A stretch of DNA of 64,000 nt from an uncultured Clostridia bacterium (GCA_947174885.1 CAMWKO010000001.1:248001-312000), one strand, 5' to 3'; positions 42,245 through 52,294 are shown, counted from the stretch's first letter. Notes: generated by a model from the letters alone, not told the origin. A program made the numbers and translations.

Positions 42245-43969
42245 ATGAACTATATAGAAAAATATAATGAATGGATTAATTCACCGATTTTTGATGCTGA
42301 TACAAAAGATGAACTTAAAAATATTTCCGATAATAAAAAGGAAATAGAAGACAGATTTTATAAGGATTTAGAATTTGGAACAGGTGGACTTAGAGGTATC
42401 ATTGGTGCGGGAACCAACAGAATGAATATATATACTGTGGGAAAAGCAACACAGGGACTTGCCAATTATATTATTAAAGAGGGCAAAAGCTCTAATGGTG
42501 TGGCAATAGCATATGATTCCAGAAGAATGTCGCCTGAGTTTGCCAATGTAGCAGCAGGTGTTCTTAATGGTAATGGCATTAAAACATATATTTTTGATAG
42601 TTTAAGACCTACTCCCGAGCTTTCGTTCGCAGTAAGACAGCTTAAATGCTCGGCGGGAATTGTGATTACGGCAAGCCACAACCCTGCTGAGTATAACGGA
42701 TATAAGGTATATTGGGAGGATGGAGCGCAGATTACATTTCCAAGAGATAAGGAGATTATAGAAGAAGTTAATAGCATAAAGGATTTTTCAAGTGTTAAAA
42801 AAATGAATATAGGGGAAGCAAAAGCAGACGGACTATATAACGTAATAGGTGAGGATATTGACAATAAATATCTGGAAGAATTGTTAAAGCAGAGTATTCA
42901 TCCGGATATTATTAAGGAAATGTCTGATAATATTACCATTGTATATACACCACTGCATGGTACAGGGAATCTGCCGGTACGCAGAGTATTAGAAAAGTTG
43001 GGTTTCAGAAGGGTGTATGTTGTAAAAGAACAGGAAGTACCTGATGGAAATTTTCCAACTGTAGCCTATCCAAATCCTGAGGATGAAAAAGCATTTGAGC
43101 TTGCTATTAAGCTTGCAAAAGAAGTAGATGCAGATATTGTATTAGCAACAGACCCGGATGCAGACAGACTTGGTGTGTACGCAAAGGATATAAAGTCCGG
43201 TAAGTATATAAGCTTTAACGGTAATATGTTAGGAATGATTATTGCCGAGTATATTTTAAGAGAAAAGAAATCGTTGGGAATACTGCCAAAAAACGGTGCA
43301 TTAGTAAAGACTATTGTGACTACCAATATGGCAGATGCCATTGCAAAGGATTATGGCATTAAGCTTATAGAGGTACTTACAGGTTTTAAGTATATTGGAG
43401 AACAGATAAAGCTGTTTGAAGAAAATAACAGCTATGAATATATTTTTGGACTTGAGGAAAGCTATGGATGTCTGGCAGGAACTTATGCCAGAGATAAGGA
43501 TGCCTGTGTGGCAGTAATGTTGCTTTGTGAAGTGGCTGCATGGTGTAAGAAAAATAATATGACACTATGGGACAATATGATAAGAATATATGAAAAGTAC
43601 GGCTACTTTAAAGAGGATTTACATTCTATTACAATCAAGGGTTTAGATGGTGTTAAAAGGATACAGAATATAATGGAGAACTTTAGAAAAAATCCGCCAA
43701 AGGAGATAGGCGGTGCAAGGGTTCTGGCGATTAGAGATTATAATAATGGCACCAGAACAGATTTAGTTAATAATACAACACAGGAGCTTGACTTAGTTAA
43801 ATCCAATGTTTTGTATTACGAGCTCAGTAATGATTTTTGGTGTGCGGCTAGACCGTCAGGAACAGAGCCTAAGATTAAATTTTATTTTGGAGTAAAGGGT
43901 AAATCACTGGAAAATGCAAGTGATTTACTTGAAAATTTAAAATATGATTTGCTTTCCAATATAGAGTAA
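42245..43969 (+). CDS. Phospho-sugar mutase (PgcA/PMM type)
   Basis: The 574-residue alpha-D-phosphohexomutase interconverts hexose-6-P and hexose-1-P. It has FGTGGLRGIIGAGTNRMN, the active-site ITASHNPAEYNGYK with phosphoserine, the metal loop DPDADRLGV, GLEESYGC for sugar binding and RPSGTEPKIK at the C-terminus. This is the long Firmicute form. As the first of three adjacent genes with ManC and the ManA fusion it probably acts as phosphomannomutase here, though it may also supply glucose-1-P to RfbA. Confidence 0.92.
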   Translation: MNYIEKYNEWINSPIFDADTKDELKNISDNKKEIEDRFYKDLEFGTGGLRGIIGAGTNRMNIYTVGKATQGLANYIIKEGKSSNGVAIAYDSRRMSPEFANVAAGVLNGNGIKTYIFDSLRPTPELSFAVRQLKCSAGIVITASHNPAEYNGYKVYWEDGAQITFPRDKEIIEEVNSIKDFSSVKKMNIGEAKADGLYNVIGEDIDNKYLEELLKQSIHPDIIKEMSDNITIVYTPLHGTGNLPVRRVLEKLGFRRVYVVKEQEVPDGNFPTVAYPNPEDEKAFELAIKLAKEVDADIVLATDPDADRLGVYAKDIKSGKYISFNGNMLGMIIAEYILREKKSLGILPKNGALVKTIVTTNMADAIAKDYGIKLIEVLTGFKYIGEQIKLFEENNSYEYIFGLEESYGCLAGTYARDKDACVAVMLLCEVAAWCKKNNMTLWDNMIRIYEKYGYFKEDLHSITIKGLDGVKRIQNIMENFRKNPPKEIGGARVLAIRDYNNGTRTDLVNNTTQELDLVKSNVLYYELSNDFWCAARPSGTEPKIKFYFGVKGKSLENASDLLENLKYDLLSNIE

Positions 43970-44015
43970 TATCGTAATTGGACCACTAAATAGTATACTA
44001 AACAGAGGTAGTCTT

Positions 44016-45080
44016 ATGAAAATTTATGGTGTAATTATGGCAGGAGGAGGAGGAACAAGATTCTGGCCTCTCAGCCGCGAAGAAAGACCCAAACAGCTTT
44101 TGAATTTAAGCGGAAAAAATTTAATGATTAACGAGACTATAGACAGGGTAGCAAGTGTAATTCCTAAGAAGGATATATTTATAGTTACAAATTCAGTACA
44201 GTTTGAAGCTATGAAGCAGGCTACAAATGGAAGAATAGAAGAAAAGCATATTTTAAAAGAGCCGGTTGGTAGAAATACTTCAGCCTGTATAGGATATGCT
44301 GCTATGGAAATTGTGAAAAAGTATGGTGATGGGATTATGTGTATATTTCCGGCAGACCACCATATAAAATATGAAATAGAGTTTAGCAGAATACTACAGG
44401 AGGCCATAAAGGTGGCAACGTCTTATGACAGACTTGTAACTATAGGTATTACCCCTACATTTGCTGCTACAGGATATGGATATATAAAGTACATGCAAAG
44501 TGAAGCTGTGGCAAAAGAGGTAGTTGAATTTAAGGAAAAGCCGGATTCTGATACTGCAAAAAAATACTTTGAAAGCGGAGAATATGCGTGGAATAGTGGA
44601 ATGTTTATATGGAGAGCGTCTACTATTCTTAAAAAATTTAAGGAATTATTACCGGAGATTTATAACTGTATTGAGCAAATGGGAATTGCGATGAAGACGG
44701 ATTCAGAGTATGATGTTATAGAAGAAATATATCCTAAGATGCCAAGTATATCTATTGATTATGGAATTATGGAAAAGTCAAAGGATGTTGTGGTCATTCC
44801 TGCAGATATAGGCTGGAGTGATGTGGGTAGCTTTGACAGCTTAGGTTCAGTTTGTAGTGAAGATGAAAAACATAATATTATATTTGGAAGCAGTATAAAT
44901 CTTGATACAAAAAACAGTGTTATTTATGGTGGAGATAAGCTTATAGCTACCATTGGAATAAATAATCTTGTAATTATAAATTCAGAAAACGCCATACTGG
45001 TATGTGATAAAAATAATTCACAGGATGTAAAAAAAATAGTAGATATACTAAAAGAACAGGGGAAAGATGAATATTTGTAG
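44016..45080 (+). CDS. manC: Mannose-1-phosphate guanylyltransferase
   Basis: The 354-residue GDP-mannose pyrophosphorylase has the intact NTP loop GVIMAGGGGTRFWPLS, REERPKQLLNL, the metal-site PADHHI and WNSGMFIWRAS. It lacks the C-terminal isomerase domain found in bifunctional enzymes; that activity is in the next gene. SD GAGGT lies upstream. GDP-mannose would serve as donor for the GTs downstream. Confidence 0.93.
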   Translation: MKIYGVIMAGGGGTRFWPLSREERPKQLLNLSGKNLMINETIDRVASVIPKKDIFIVTNSVQFEAMKQATNGRIEEKHILKEPVGRNTSACIGYAAMEIVKKYGDGIMCIFPADHHIKYEIEFSRILQEAIKVATSYDRLVTIGITPTFAATGYGYIKYMQSEAVAKEVVEFKEKPDSDTAKKYFESGEYAWNSGMFIWRASTILKKFKELLPEIYNCIEQMGIAMKTDSEYDVIEEIYPKMPSISIDYGIMEKSKDVVVIPADIGWSDVGSFDSLGSVCSEDEKHNIIFGSSINLDTKNSVIYGGDKLIATIGINNLVIINSENAILVCDKNNSQDVKKIVDILKEQGKDEYL

Positions 45081-45100
45081 GCAGAGAAAGGAGTGTACTG

Positions 45101-45139
45101 ATGTATTGTATTAAAGATACATCATACAATCAAATATGA
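45101..45139 (+). CDS. Twelve-codon upstream ORF coupled to the ManA fusion
   Basis: The only good SD in the gap (AAAGGAG near 45087) serves an ATG at 45101, which opens a 12-codon frame MYCIKDTSYNQI. Its TGA (45137-45139) overlaps the ATG at 45136 of the next gene as ATGA. The large gene has no SD of its own, so reinitiation or coupling is likely. Confidence 0.45.
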   Translation: MYCIKDTSYNQI

Positions 45140-47484
45140 AATGTATAGTGCTCGCCGGTGGCTTAGGAGATAAAATGTGGCCGCTGTCTAGGAGAGAATA
45201 TCCTAAGCAATTCATGAATATAAAAGAAGACCGTTCGTTGCTACAGGAAACTGTAGGAAGGAACCTTTCTTTGTGTGAAGAATTTTTTATTATGGCAAAT
45301 GATAAACACAGCTTTATAGTAGAGGGACAGATGGAGGCATTCCAGAGTCTGAAATACAGATGCTTTTATGAGGAAAAACCATTAGGTACTGCTTTTCCTG
45401 TAGTTATGGCATGTATGAGCTGTAATTCATCAGAGCTGATATATGTTATTACGGCAGACCATTTTATAGTTGGAAATACATATCAGTCGGAGATAGTAGC
45501 TGCTATGGATTATGCCAGAGAAGGAAAAGTAGTTGCATTTGGCGTGGAGGCAGATAAGGTAAGGGACAATTTTGACTATTTTAAGCCTGACGGAAATAGA
45601 ATTGATGAATTTATAGAGCATGGTCGACCGGAATGTAAGGATAACTGCCTTGCAAATACGGGGCTATTTGTATCCACGGCAGGTGTTTTTTTACAGGAGG
45701 TAAGAAAATATTCTGAAGAATATTACAAAGCCTGTAGGGAAATTCATAGCTGTCTGAATACAACAAAAAGACATATAAGCATAAAAGAAGAATATTTAAA
45801 CGGTATACAATATGCCAGCGTAGAGGATATACTATATAAAGGAAACAGTAAAAAAACATTTAATAATAAATTACTTATAAAGCCTGAATTTATGTGGACA
45901 GAGGTGGACTCCTTTGATGTATTTTCAGAGCATAAAATTGACGGATATAATAAAAATATTATAGATAATAAATGCAGTGAGGTTTCGGTTATAAATTATG
46001 ATAAGAACAAGCTGGTAGTGGTAAATGATATTGAAAAAACTTTTGTGGTAAATACAAAGGATGCACTTTATGTAACCTCAAAGGAAAATGCTGCACAGAT
46101 TAAAAATATAATAGAAGAAAACAGTAATATATATGAGGAGTATTTTAATCATGGCAGAATTACTTATAGACCTTGGGGATACAGAGAGCTGTTAAAAAGT
46201 GAAAATAACTTTATGGTGAGAAAAGTAGTAATTTTTCCATCAAAGATTATGGATATACACAAGCATACTAAAAGAAGCGAGCATTGGTCGGTAGTATCCG
46301 GAGCAGCTGTAGCGATGATAAATGGCGAAAAGCAGATACTAAAAGAAAATATGAGTGCGTTTGTACCTATTGGAATAGAGCATGCTCTTCTGAATGAAAC
46401 AGAAGAAAATGTTGTTATTATTGAAGTAAGCGTTGGTGAAAACATTAACGACAAGGATTTTATTACCATTACTGAAAAGGGAATATCAGACAGGGTAAAG
46501 GATAATAATAAAAATATTATAAAAAAACAGCTTGTAAAGCTTGAACCAGCATTTAAGGATTATTTATGGGGCGGAACAAAGCTAAGAGATAGTTTTCTAA
46601 AAAGATGCGATTATGATACTATTGCGGAAAGCTGGGAATTGTCAGCACATGAAGCCGGAAACAGTATAGTTGCATCCGGAAAATTTAAGGGCAGAACCTT
46701 CAGCGATTACTTAGAATATGTCGGAAAGCAGTCACTGGGCTGGAAAGCAGATAGCTTGGACAGATTTCCCATATTAATTAAATTCATAGATGCAAAAGAA
46801 AAGCTTTCCGTACAAGTACATCCTAATGATGAATATGCTATAAAAAATGAAAATGAATTAGGTAAAAATGAGATGTGGTATATTATGGAGTGTGATGAAA
46901 ACTCATATGTATACTGTGGTGTTAAAGAGGGAATTTCCAAAGAGGAGATAGAAAACAGGATTAAAAATAATACTATACCTGAGGTATTAAATAAAATAAA
47001 TGTAAGGCAGGGAGATGTAATATTTGTAGAGGCCGGTACAATACACGCAATAGGTGAAGGGATTTTACTATGTGAGATACAGCAGAATTCAGACTGTACC
47101 TATAGAATATATGATTATAACAGAAAAGACAGATTCGGAAATATGAGGGAACTTCATCTGGAAAAGGCTATGCAGGTACTAAATCTCGAAAATGCAGAGG
47201 AAAGAACAGCATCGTTTGACATTGAAGAACATATTGGATATAATTCACAGATACTGGCAAGATGTAAATATTTTGAATGTACAAAATATGAAATTTTTGA
47301 TAATGCACAGATATCCGTTGATGATACATCTTTTAAATCTTTTGTTTTTATAAACGGAGATGGGATAATATCCGATGGAATAAACGAATTTGAATTTAAA
47401 AAGGGCGACAGCTTCTTTATGCCGGCAGGAATATCAAAAATAATGATAAGTGGTAAGAGTACTTTACTGGTAACTCATATATAA
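45136..47484 (+). CDS. ManC-like / cupin / ManA three-domain fusion
   Basis: The protein has 782 residues. Residues 1-330 are a guanylyltransferase-like domain whose NTP loop reads GGLGDKMWPLSRREYPKQF, lacking the Thr-Arg of the GGxGTRxWPLSR signature, so it is probably inactive or regulatory. Residues 340-450 are a ManC-type cupin (GRITYRPWGYRELL, HKHTKRSEHWSVVSG). Residues 467-782 are a full class I mannose-6-phosphate isomerase with SVQVHPND, NEMWYIME and AGTIHAIGEG zinc-site segments. With the preceding mutase and ManC it completes fructose-6-P to GDP-mannose. Translation appears coupled to a tiny upstream ORF. Confidence 0.88.
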   Translation: MKCIVLAGGLGDKMWPLSRREYPKQFMNIKEDRSLLQETVGRNLSLCEEFFIMANDKHSFIVEGQMEAFQSLKYRCFYEEKPLGTAFPVVMACMSCNSSELIYVITADHFIVGNTYQSEIVAAMDYAREGKVVAFGVEADKVRDNFDYFKPDGNRIDEFIEHGRPECKDNCLANTGLFVSTAGVFLQEVRKYSEEYYKACREIHSCLNTTKRHISIKEEYLNGIQYASVEDILYKGNSKKTFNNKLLIKPEFMWTEVDSFDVFSEHKIDGYNKNIIDNKCSEVSVINYDKNKLVVVNDIEKTFVVNTKDALYVTSKENAAQIKNIIEENSNIYEEYFNHGRITYRPWGYRELLKSENNFMVRKVVIFPSKIMDIHKHTKRSEHWSVVSGAAVAMINGEKQILKENMSAFVPIGIEHALLNETEENVVIIEVSVGENINDKDFITITEKGISDRVKDNNKNIIKKQLVKLEPAFKDYLWGGTKLRDSFLKRCDYDTIAESWELSAHEAGNSIVASGKFKGRTFSDYLEYVGKQSLGWKADSLDRFPILIKFIDAKEKLSVQVHPNDEYAIKNENELGKNEMWYIMECDENSYVYCGVKEGISKEEIENRIKNNTIPEVLNKINVRQGDVIFVEAGTIHAIGEGILLCEIQQNSDCTYRIYDYNRKDRFGNMRELHLEKAMQVLNLENAEERTASFDIEEHIGYNSQILARCKYFECTKYEIFDNAQISVDDTSFKSFVFINGDGIISDGINEFEFKKGDSFFMPAGISKIMISGKSTLLVTHI

Positions 47485-47495
47485 AGGAGAAGCCT

Positions 47496-48611
47496 ATGAA
47501 ACTTGCTATAGATTTACTTTGGGTTAAACCAAAGCACAATGGTGGAATTGAATCATACATTAGAAATTTATTAGACGGATTTATGTCATTAGAGGATGAC
47601 AATAAATATATATTATTTTGTGCAAAAGATAATGCAGATACCTTTAAGCATTATTTAGAGGACAGACGCTTTACAATGGAGATATGTGATATCAGTGCAT
47701 TTTCAGTAGGAAAACGTATACTTTGGCACAATCGTAATTTTAATAAGCTTCTCATTAAAAAAGGTATTAAAAACTGTTTTATGCCGGTATACTGTAAACC
47801 ATTATTAAGATGTAAAAAAATAAGATATGTAACTACTATACATGACTTACAACAGCTGCATTTTCCGGAATACTTTTCTAAAAAGAGGAGAGCATGGATG
47901 ATGTTTTGCTGGAGAAGGACAGTAAAGACCTCTGATTGTATAGTGGCTATTTCAGAGTGGGTAAAAAAGGATATTGAAACAAACTTCGGGAAAAAGGATA
48001 CCGATATAAGAGTTGTGTTAAATCCTATTGTTATTGACCAGACAAAAACAGACTTTGAAAAGATAAAAGATAAATACAAAATAGAGGAGAATAACTTCTA
48101 TTTTGTTCTTTCGTCAATGCTGAAGCATAAAAATATTATTACAGCTATAAAGACAGTAGAGAAGATAAAAAATGAAAACATCAGTTTACCTAAAAAGTTA
48201 ATTATTGCAGGTATTTCAGAAGCTGATGAAAATAGAATAGTAGATTATATAAATTCCCATGATTTAAAGGATAACTGTATTATGGCAGGTTTTATATCAA
48301 ATGAAGACAGAAATATACTATTTGAAAAAGCTTATGCATTTTTATTTCCAAGTATATTTGAAGGCTTTGGAATGCCCGTTGTAGAAGGTCTTATGCTGGG
48401 AGGCAGGGTTGTTACCACAAAATGTACAAGCATACCTGAGGTATCTAAAAATCTTGCATATTATGTGGATAATCCATTCGATGTAGATGAGTGGATAGAT
48501 AAATTGAAAGGTATTAAGGAAAAACCTAAAAAAGCAATAGATTTTCCGGAATATGAGAAAGCCTATGTAGCAAAGCAATATTTGGAAGTGTTTGAAAGTG
48601 TATTTAGATAA
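47496..48611 (+). CDS. GT4-family glycosyltransferase
   Basis: The 371-residue GT-B enzyme has an N-terminal acceptor domain (DLLWVKPKHNGGIESYIRNL) and a C-terminal donor-binding domain with the EX7E signature in PSIFEGFGMPVVEGLMLG. TTIHDLQQLHFPEYF is typical of mannosyl and related transferases of group 1. It follows the GDP-mannose genes with SD AAAGGAG, so GDP-mannose is a likely donor. The next GT gene begins inside its last codons. Confidence 0.88.
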   Translation: MKLAIDLLWVKPKHNGGIESYIRNLLDGFMSLEDDNKYILFCAKDNADTFKHYLEDRRFTMEICDISAFSVGKRILWHNRNFNKLLIKKGIKNCFMPVYCKPLLRCKKIRYVTTIHDLQQLHFPEYFSKKRRAWMMFCWRRTVKTSDCIVAISEWVKKDIETNFGKKDTDIRVVLNPIVIDQTKTDFEKIKDKYKIEENNFYFVLSSMLKHKNIITAIKTVEKIKNENISLPKKLIIAGISEADENRIVDYINSHDLKDNCIMAGFISNEDRNILFEKAYAFLFPSIFEGFGMPVVEGLMLGGRVVTTKCTSIPEVSKNLAYYVDNPFDVDEWIDKLKGIKEKPKKAIDFPEYEKAYVAKQYLEVFESVFR

Positions 48612-49479
48612 TAAAATTCCCATAATAGTATTAAACCATAATGATTATGAAACCACAAATAAATTCCTAAAGAATTTTAAGGAAAAACTGAGCAGTATAG
48701 CCACACTGGTATTTGTAGATAATCACTCTACAGACGGCTCGTATGAAAAATTAAACACAGAATACAAGGACTTAGGTGTATTTATCAGAAATGACAGTAA
48801 TCTGGGATATGGAAGAGGAAATAATGCAGGATTAAGATATGTGGATGAAAATCTTGCTGCAAAAAGAGTAATTATCGCAAATCCTGATATTATTATAGAG
48901 TCAGAAACCATATTAAAGCTTTATGAAATAATGGAAGAATATAAAGATATAAAGATTGCCGCACCTAAGATGCTGGATACCAATGGAATTGAACAGGTGT
49001 CTGCATGGAAGCTGCAGGGGATTATAAGAGATGGTTTATCATCAATGATTGTGACAAACAGAATATTTAAATTAGATAAAAAAAAGTATTCTAAAAGAGA
49101 ACTGTCAGAGAAAAGATTATATGTAGAGGTTATAAGTGGCTCATTTTTTATGGCGGATATGGAGGCTTTTAGAGAAATAGGATTTTTTGATGAGGATACC
49201 TTTTTGTATTGTGAAGAAAATATAATAGGATATAAGTTTAAAATAAAAGGCTATAAGGAAATGCTTGTAAATAATTTAAGCTATATTCATGCACATAATG
49301 CTACTATAGGAAAAATTTATAATAATAGAACAAAAAGATACAGGCTTTTACAAAATAGCAGAAAGGTATATTACAGGAAGTATCTTAAAAGCACCGGAGT
49401 TGCTCTGGCGATATTCGATGTAATGTCAGCTGTTGGATTATTTGAACGAAAAATAGTTGATAAATTGCCCCTAAGGTAG
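48592..49479 (+). CDS. GT2 glycosyltransferase (rhamnosyltransferase-like)
   Basis: The 295-residue GT2 has IPIIVLNHNDYETTNKFL, FVDNHSTDGSYEKL, NLGYGRGNNAGLRYV and the metal-site IIANPDIIIE, as in WbbL-type rhamnosyltransferases. There is no ATG at the start: either TTG at 48592 or GTG at 48598 is used, the latter with GGAAG about 9 nt upstream. It overlaps the previous gene by up to 20 nt, so the two are coupled. dTDP-rhamnose is a likely donor. Confidence 0.82.
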   Translation: MKVYLDNKIPIIVLNHNDYETTNKFLKNFKEKLSSIATLVFVDNHSTDGSYEKLNTEYKDLGVFIRNDSNLGYGRGNNAGLRYVDENLAAKRVIIANPDIIIESETILKLYEIMEEYKDIKIAAPKMLDTNGIEQVSAWKLQGIIRDGLSSMIVTNRIFKLDKKKYSKRELSEKRLYVEVISGSFFMADMEAFREIGFFDEDTFLYCEENIIGYKFKIKGYKEMLVNNLSYIHAHNATIGKIYNNRTKRYRLLQNSRKVYYRKYLKSTGVALAIFDVMSAVGLFERKIVDKLPLR

Positions 49480-49508
49480 TATTATTTACGAAGAAAGGGT
49501 TAAAAACT

Positions 49509-50912
49509 ATGATAAAAGATAACCAAAAGTTTTTAAATAGATTACATTTAGTATTGGATATGCTTTTATTTATGCTTTCATATTTAGAGGCATGGACATT
49601 AAAATTTAAATCATCATTTTTTGTAGGTACACAAAGTACACTATCCTTTAGAGATTATATGATGGCACTTATATTTATAGTGCCTGGATATTTACTTCTC
49701 TATATGGCATTTCATTTGTATACGGCAAAAAGAGTTATGGGCAGGAGATACGAAATTGGCGAGCTGCTTAAGGCAAATATCTTAGGAGTGCTGATTTTTC
49801 TTACTGTTCTTTTTGTGTTTAGACAGGTTGATTTCTCGCGAGAGATGATTGTTATATTCTTTGTAGTAAACTGTGTAAATGGCATAGCGATGCGTATGCT
49901 TATAAGGCTGTTTCTAAGAACAATAAGAAAAAAAGGCTTTAATCAGAAACATATTCTTTTAATTGGCTATTCCAGAGCAACTGAAAGCTTTATAGACAGA
50001 ATAAAGGCTAATCCACAATGGGGATATCTTATAAGAGGTATTTTGGATGATAACATGGAAAGAGGAACAACGTATAAAGAAGTTAAGGTCATAGGAAGAA
50101 TTGACAATCTGTCAGTTATATTACCTGAAAACAGACTGGATGAAATAGCAATTACGCTTGGAATTGAAGAATACCAGAATCTTGGAAAGATAGTAGCTGC
50201 ATGTGAAAAGAGTGGTGTTCATACAAAATTTATTCCGGATTATAATGGTATTATACCTACAAAGCCATATACAGAGGATTTGCTTGGACTACCTGTTATA
50301 AATATCAGATATGTTCCGCTTACAAACACTTTTAATGCCTTTATAAAAAGACTTATGGATATAATAGGCTCTCTGGCTGCTATTATTATTGCCTTACCTA
50401 TAATGCTGATTGTGTCTTTACTTATAAAGGCGACCTCAAAGGGTGAACTTATATTTAAGCAGGAAAGAGTTGGACTTCATAACAAGACCTTTAATATGTA
50501 TAAGTTCAGGTCAATGGTGGTACAGGAGGTAAGTGAGGAAAAGAAAGAATGGACTACAAAGGATGATCCCAGAGTTACGGCTATAGGCAGATTTATCAGA
50601 AAAACAAGTATAGATGAACTGCCACAGCTTTTTAATGTACTTAAGGGTGATATGAGCCTTATCGGACCAAGACCGGAAAGACCATACTTTGTAGAAAAAT
50701 TTAAAGAAGAAATTCCAAGATATATGGTAAAACATCAGGTAAGACCGGGACTTACAGGTTGGGCTCAGGTTAACGGATATAGAGGAGATACTTCTATTAA
50801 AAAGAGAATTGAATATGATTTATATTATATAGAAAACTGGACTATAGGATTTGATATTAAGATTTTTCTGATGACATTCCTTACAGGATTTGTAAATAAA
50901 AATGCATATTAA
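49509..50912 (+). CDS. Undecaprenyl-phosphate sugar phosphotransferase (WbaP/WcaJ type)
   Basis: The 467-residue initiating enzyme transfers a sugar-1-phosphate to undecaprenyl phosphate. Four N-terminal TMs fall in residues 10-130, then a CoA-binding-like Rossmann domain (HILLIGYSRATESFIDRI), a fifth membrane helix near 283-308 and the catalytic domain with FKQERVGLHNKTFNMYKFRS, TSIDELPQLFNVLKGDMSL and IGPRPERP. The C-terminus has QVRPGLTGWAQVNGYRGDT. It is the only recognised chain initiator in the locus, placed at its distal end next to the LCP ligases. Confidence 0.92.
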   Translation: MIKDNQKFLNRLHLVLDMLLFMLSYLEAWTLKFKSSFFVGTQSTLSFRDYMMALIFIVPGYLLLYMAFHLYTAKRVMGRRYEIGELLKANILGVLIFLTVLFVFRQVDFSREMIVIFFVVNCVNGIAMRMLIRLFLRTIRKKGFNQKHILLIGYSRATESFIDRIKANPQWGYLIRGILDDNMERGTTYKEVKVIGRIDNLSVILPENRLDEIAITLGIEEYQNLGKIVAACEKSGVHTKFIPDYNGIIPTKPYTEDLLGLPVINIRYVPLTNTFNAFIKRLMDIIGSLAAIIIALPIMLIVSLLIKATSKGELIFKQERVGLHNKTFNMYKFRSMVVQEVSEEKKEWTTKDDPRVTAIGRFIRKTSIDELPQLFNVLKGDMSLIGPRPERPYFVEKFKEEIPRYMVKHQVRPGLTGWAQVNGYRGDTSIKKRIEYDLYYIENWTIGFDIKIFLMTFLTGFVNKNAY

Positions 50913-50929
50913 CACAGCGAGGATTTATT

Positions 50930-52294
50930 ATGAGCAAATTAGATGATAATAAAGGTGTATTCCATGATACATCGGAGATTAAAGAAATTATCTTGGATAT
51001 TGAGGATAGCTATAAAAAAAATGATAGTATAGAGGAAGAAAATGTAGATTTTACATTAGATATTTCTGATATACTTGAGGATGAAGAAAAGGAAAAAAAG
51101 AAAAAAAAGAGAAGAAATGTATGCAAGATATTTCTAATAGCTGCAGAGATGTTTGTAATACTTGTTACATCTTTTATGCTGTTTTTATTAGTTACACCTA
51201 ATTCAAAGGCTATGTTAGCAAGTTCATGGCTGGGAAGAATATTTATAAAGTTTATAGTATCTGATGAGGATTACAACAATATTTTAGATACAGACTATGA
51301 CAGAAACAATATGAATGCAAATGAGGGTGTAGATACAGATGTATTAGAAAATTATACAAATATTGCACTGTTTGGTTTGGATTCACGATATGGTGAATTA
51401 GACCAGGGTGTAAGAAGCGATACTATTATAATAGTAAGTATTAATAATGAAACCAAAGAGGTAAAAATGTGTTCTGTATATCGTGATAACTATTTAAGAG
51501 TTGTTAAGAAAGACGGAACAGCTTTTTATGGCAAGGTAAATTCGGCTTATGCGTATGGCGGACCGGAGGGTGCTGTAAGAACATTAAATCAGAATTTTGA
51601 TTTAAATATTTCTGACTATGTTTCCGTGAATTTTTATGGTATTGCCAGAATAATAGATATGTTAGGTGGAATAGATGTAAATATTACAAGCACGGAAATG
51701 TATTGGATAAATCAGTACTTAGGAGAAACACGTATAGTTACCGGAATTGATTCTCCACTTGTATACAATTATGGTCAGGTACATTTAAACGGTATTCAGG
51801 CAACTGCATTTTGCAGAATACGATATACTACATTTACTGATGCAGAAGGAAATAAATACAATGATGACTTTGGAAGAACAGCAAGACAGAGATTTGTAAT
51901 CAGTCAGCTTGTTGATAAGGCAAAGGCAGCAGGAGTGACTCAGATTTTTGACTTGGTTGATGAAGTGTTTAACGGAGGAGAGGAGATTATTAAAACAAGT
52001 ATTCCATATGATGACTTATTGGATATGATACCTATACTTATGGACTTTAGTATTACAGGTCAGGCAGGCTTTCCTACTACATATACTTGTCCGGATGAAA
52101 GGTATACCAATAATGAAAGCTCTGTAGTAGCACAAGGATTTTCGTATAATGTTACTAAAATGCATCACTTTCTGTTTGACGATTATGGCTACAAGCCTTC
52201 ACAGATAGTTGAGGGTATAAGCGATTCAATCAGAGGTCTTACTCATGTGGAGGAGGTAACCTTAGAGGAAGATGCTAAAGCAGAAGAAAGATAA
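50930..52294 (+). CDS. LytR-CpsA-Psr (LCP) ligase, copy 1
   Basis: The 454-residue LCP protein moves polymer from the lipid carrier to peptidoglycan. It has an acidic then basic cytoplasmic N-terminus (EKEKKKKKRRN), one TM near residues 65-88 and an external LCP domain with NIALFGLDSR, RSDTIIIVSIN, MCSVYRDNYLRV, the MLGGIDVNIT segment and HLNGIQATAFCRIRYT with catalytic-site Arg. The C-terminal 80 residues end in an acidic tail. It is a close paralogue of the next gene. Confidence 0.92.
   Translation: MSKLDDNKGVFHDTSEIKEIILDIEDSYKKNDSIEEENVDFTLDISDILEDEEKEKKKKKRRNVCKIFLIAAEMFVILVTSFMLFLLVTPNSKAMLASSWLGRIFIKFIVSDEDYNNILDTDYDRNNMNANEGVDTDVLENYTNIALFGLDSRYGELDQGVRSDTIIIVSINNETKEVKMCSVYRDNYLRVVKKDGTAFYGKVNSAYAYGGPEGAVRTLNQNFDLNISDYVSVNFYGIARIIDMLGGIDVNITSTEMYWINQYLGETRIVTGIDSPLVYNYGQVHLNGIQATAFCRIRYTTFTDAEGNKYNDDFGRTARQRFVISQLVDKAKAAGVTQIFDLVDEVFNGGEEIIKTSIPYDDLLDMIPILMDFSITGQAGFPTTYTCPDERYTNNESSVVAQGFSYNVTKMHHFLFDDYGYKPSQIVEGISDSIRGLTHVEEVTLEEDAKAEER

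Noticed and set aside
45101..45160. Frameshift joining the 12-codon ORF to the ManA fusion
   Set aside because: The fusion protein starts MKCIVLAGG, exactly where the family begins, so the small ORF is not a lost N-terminus.
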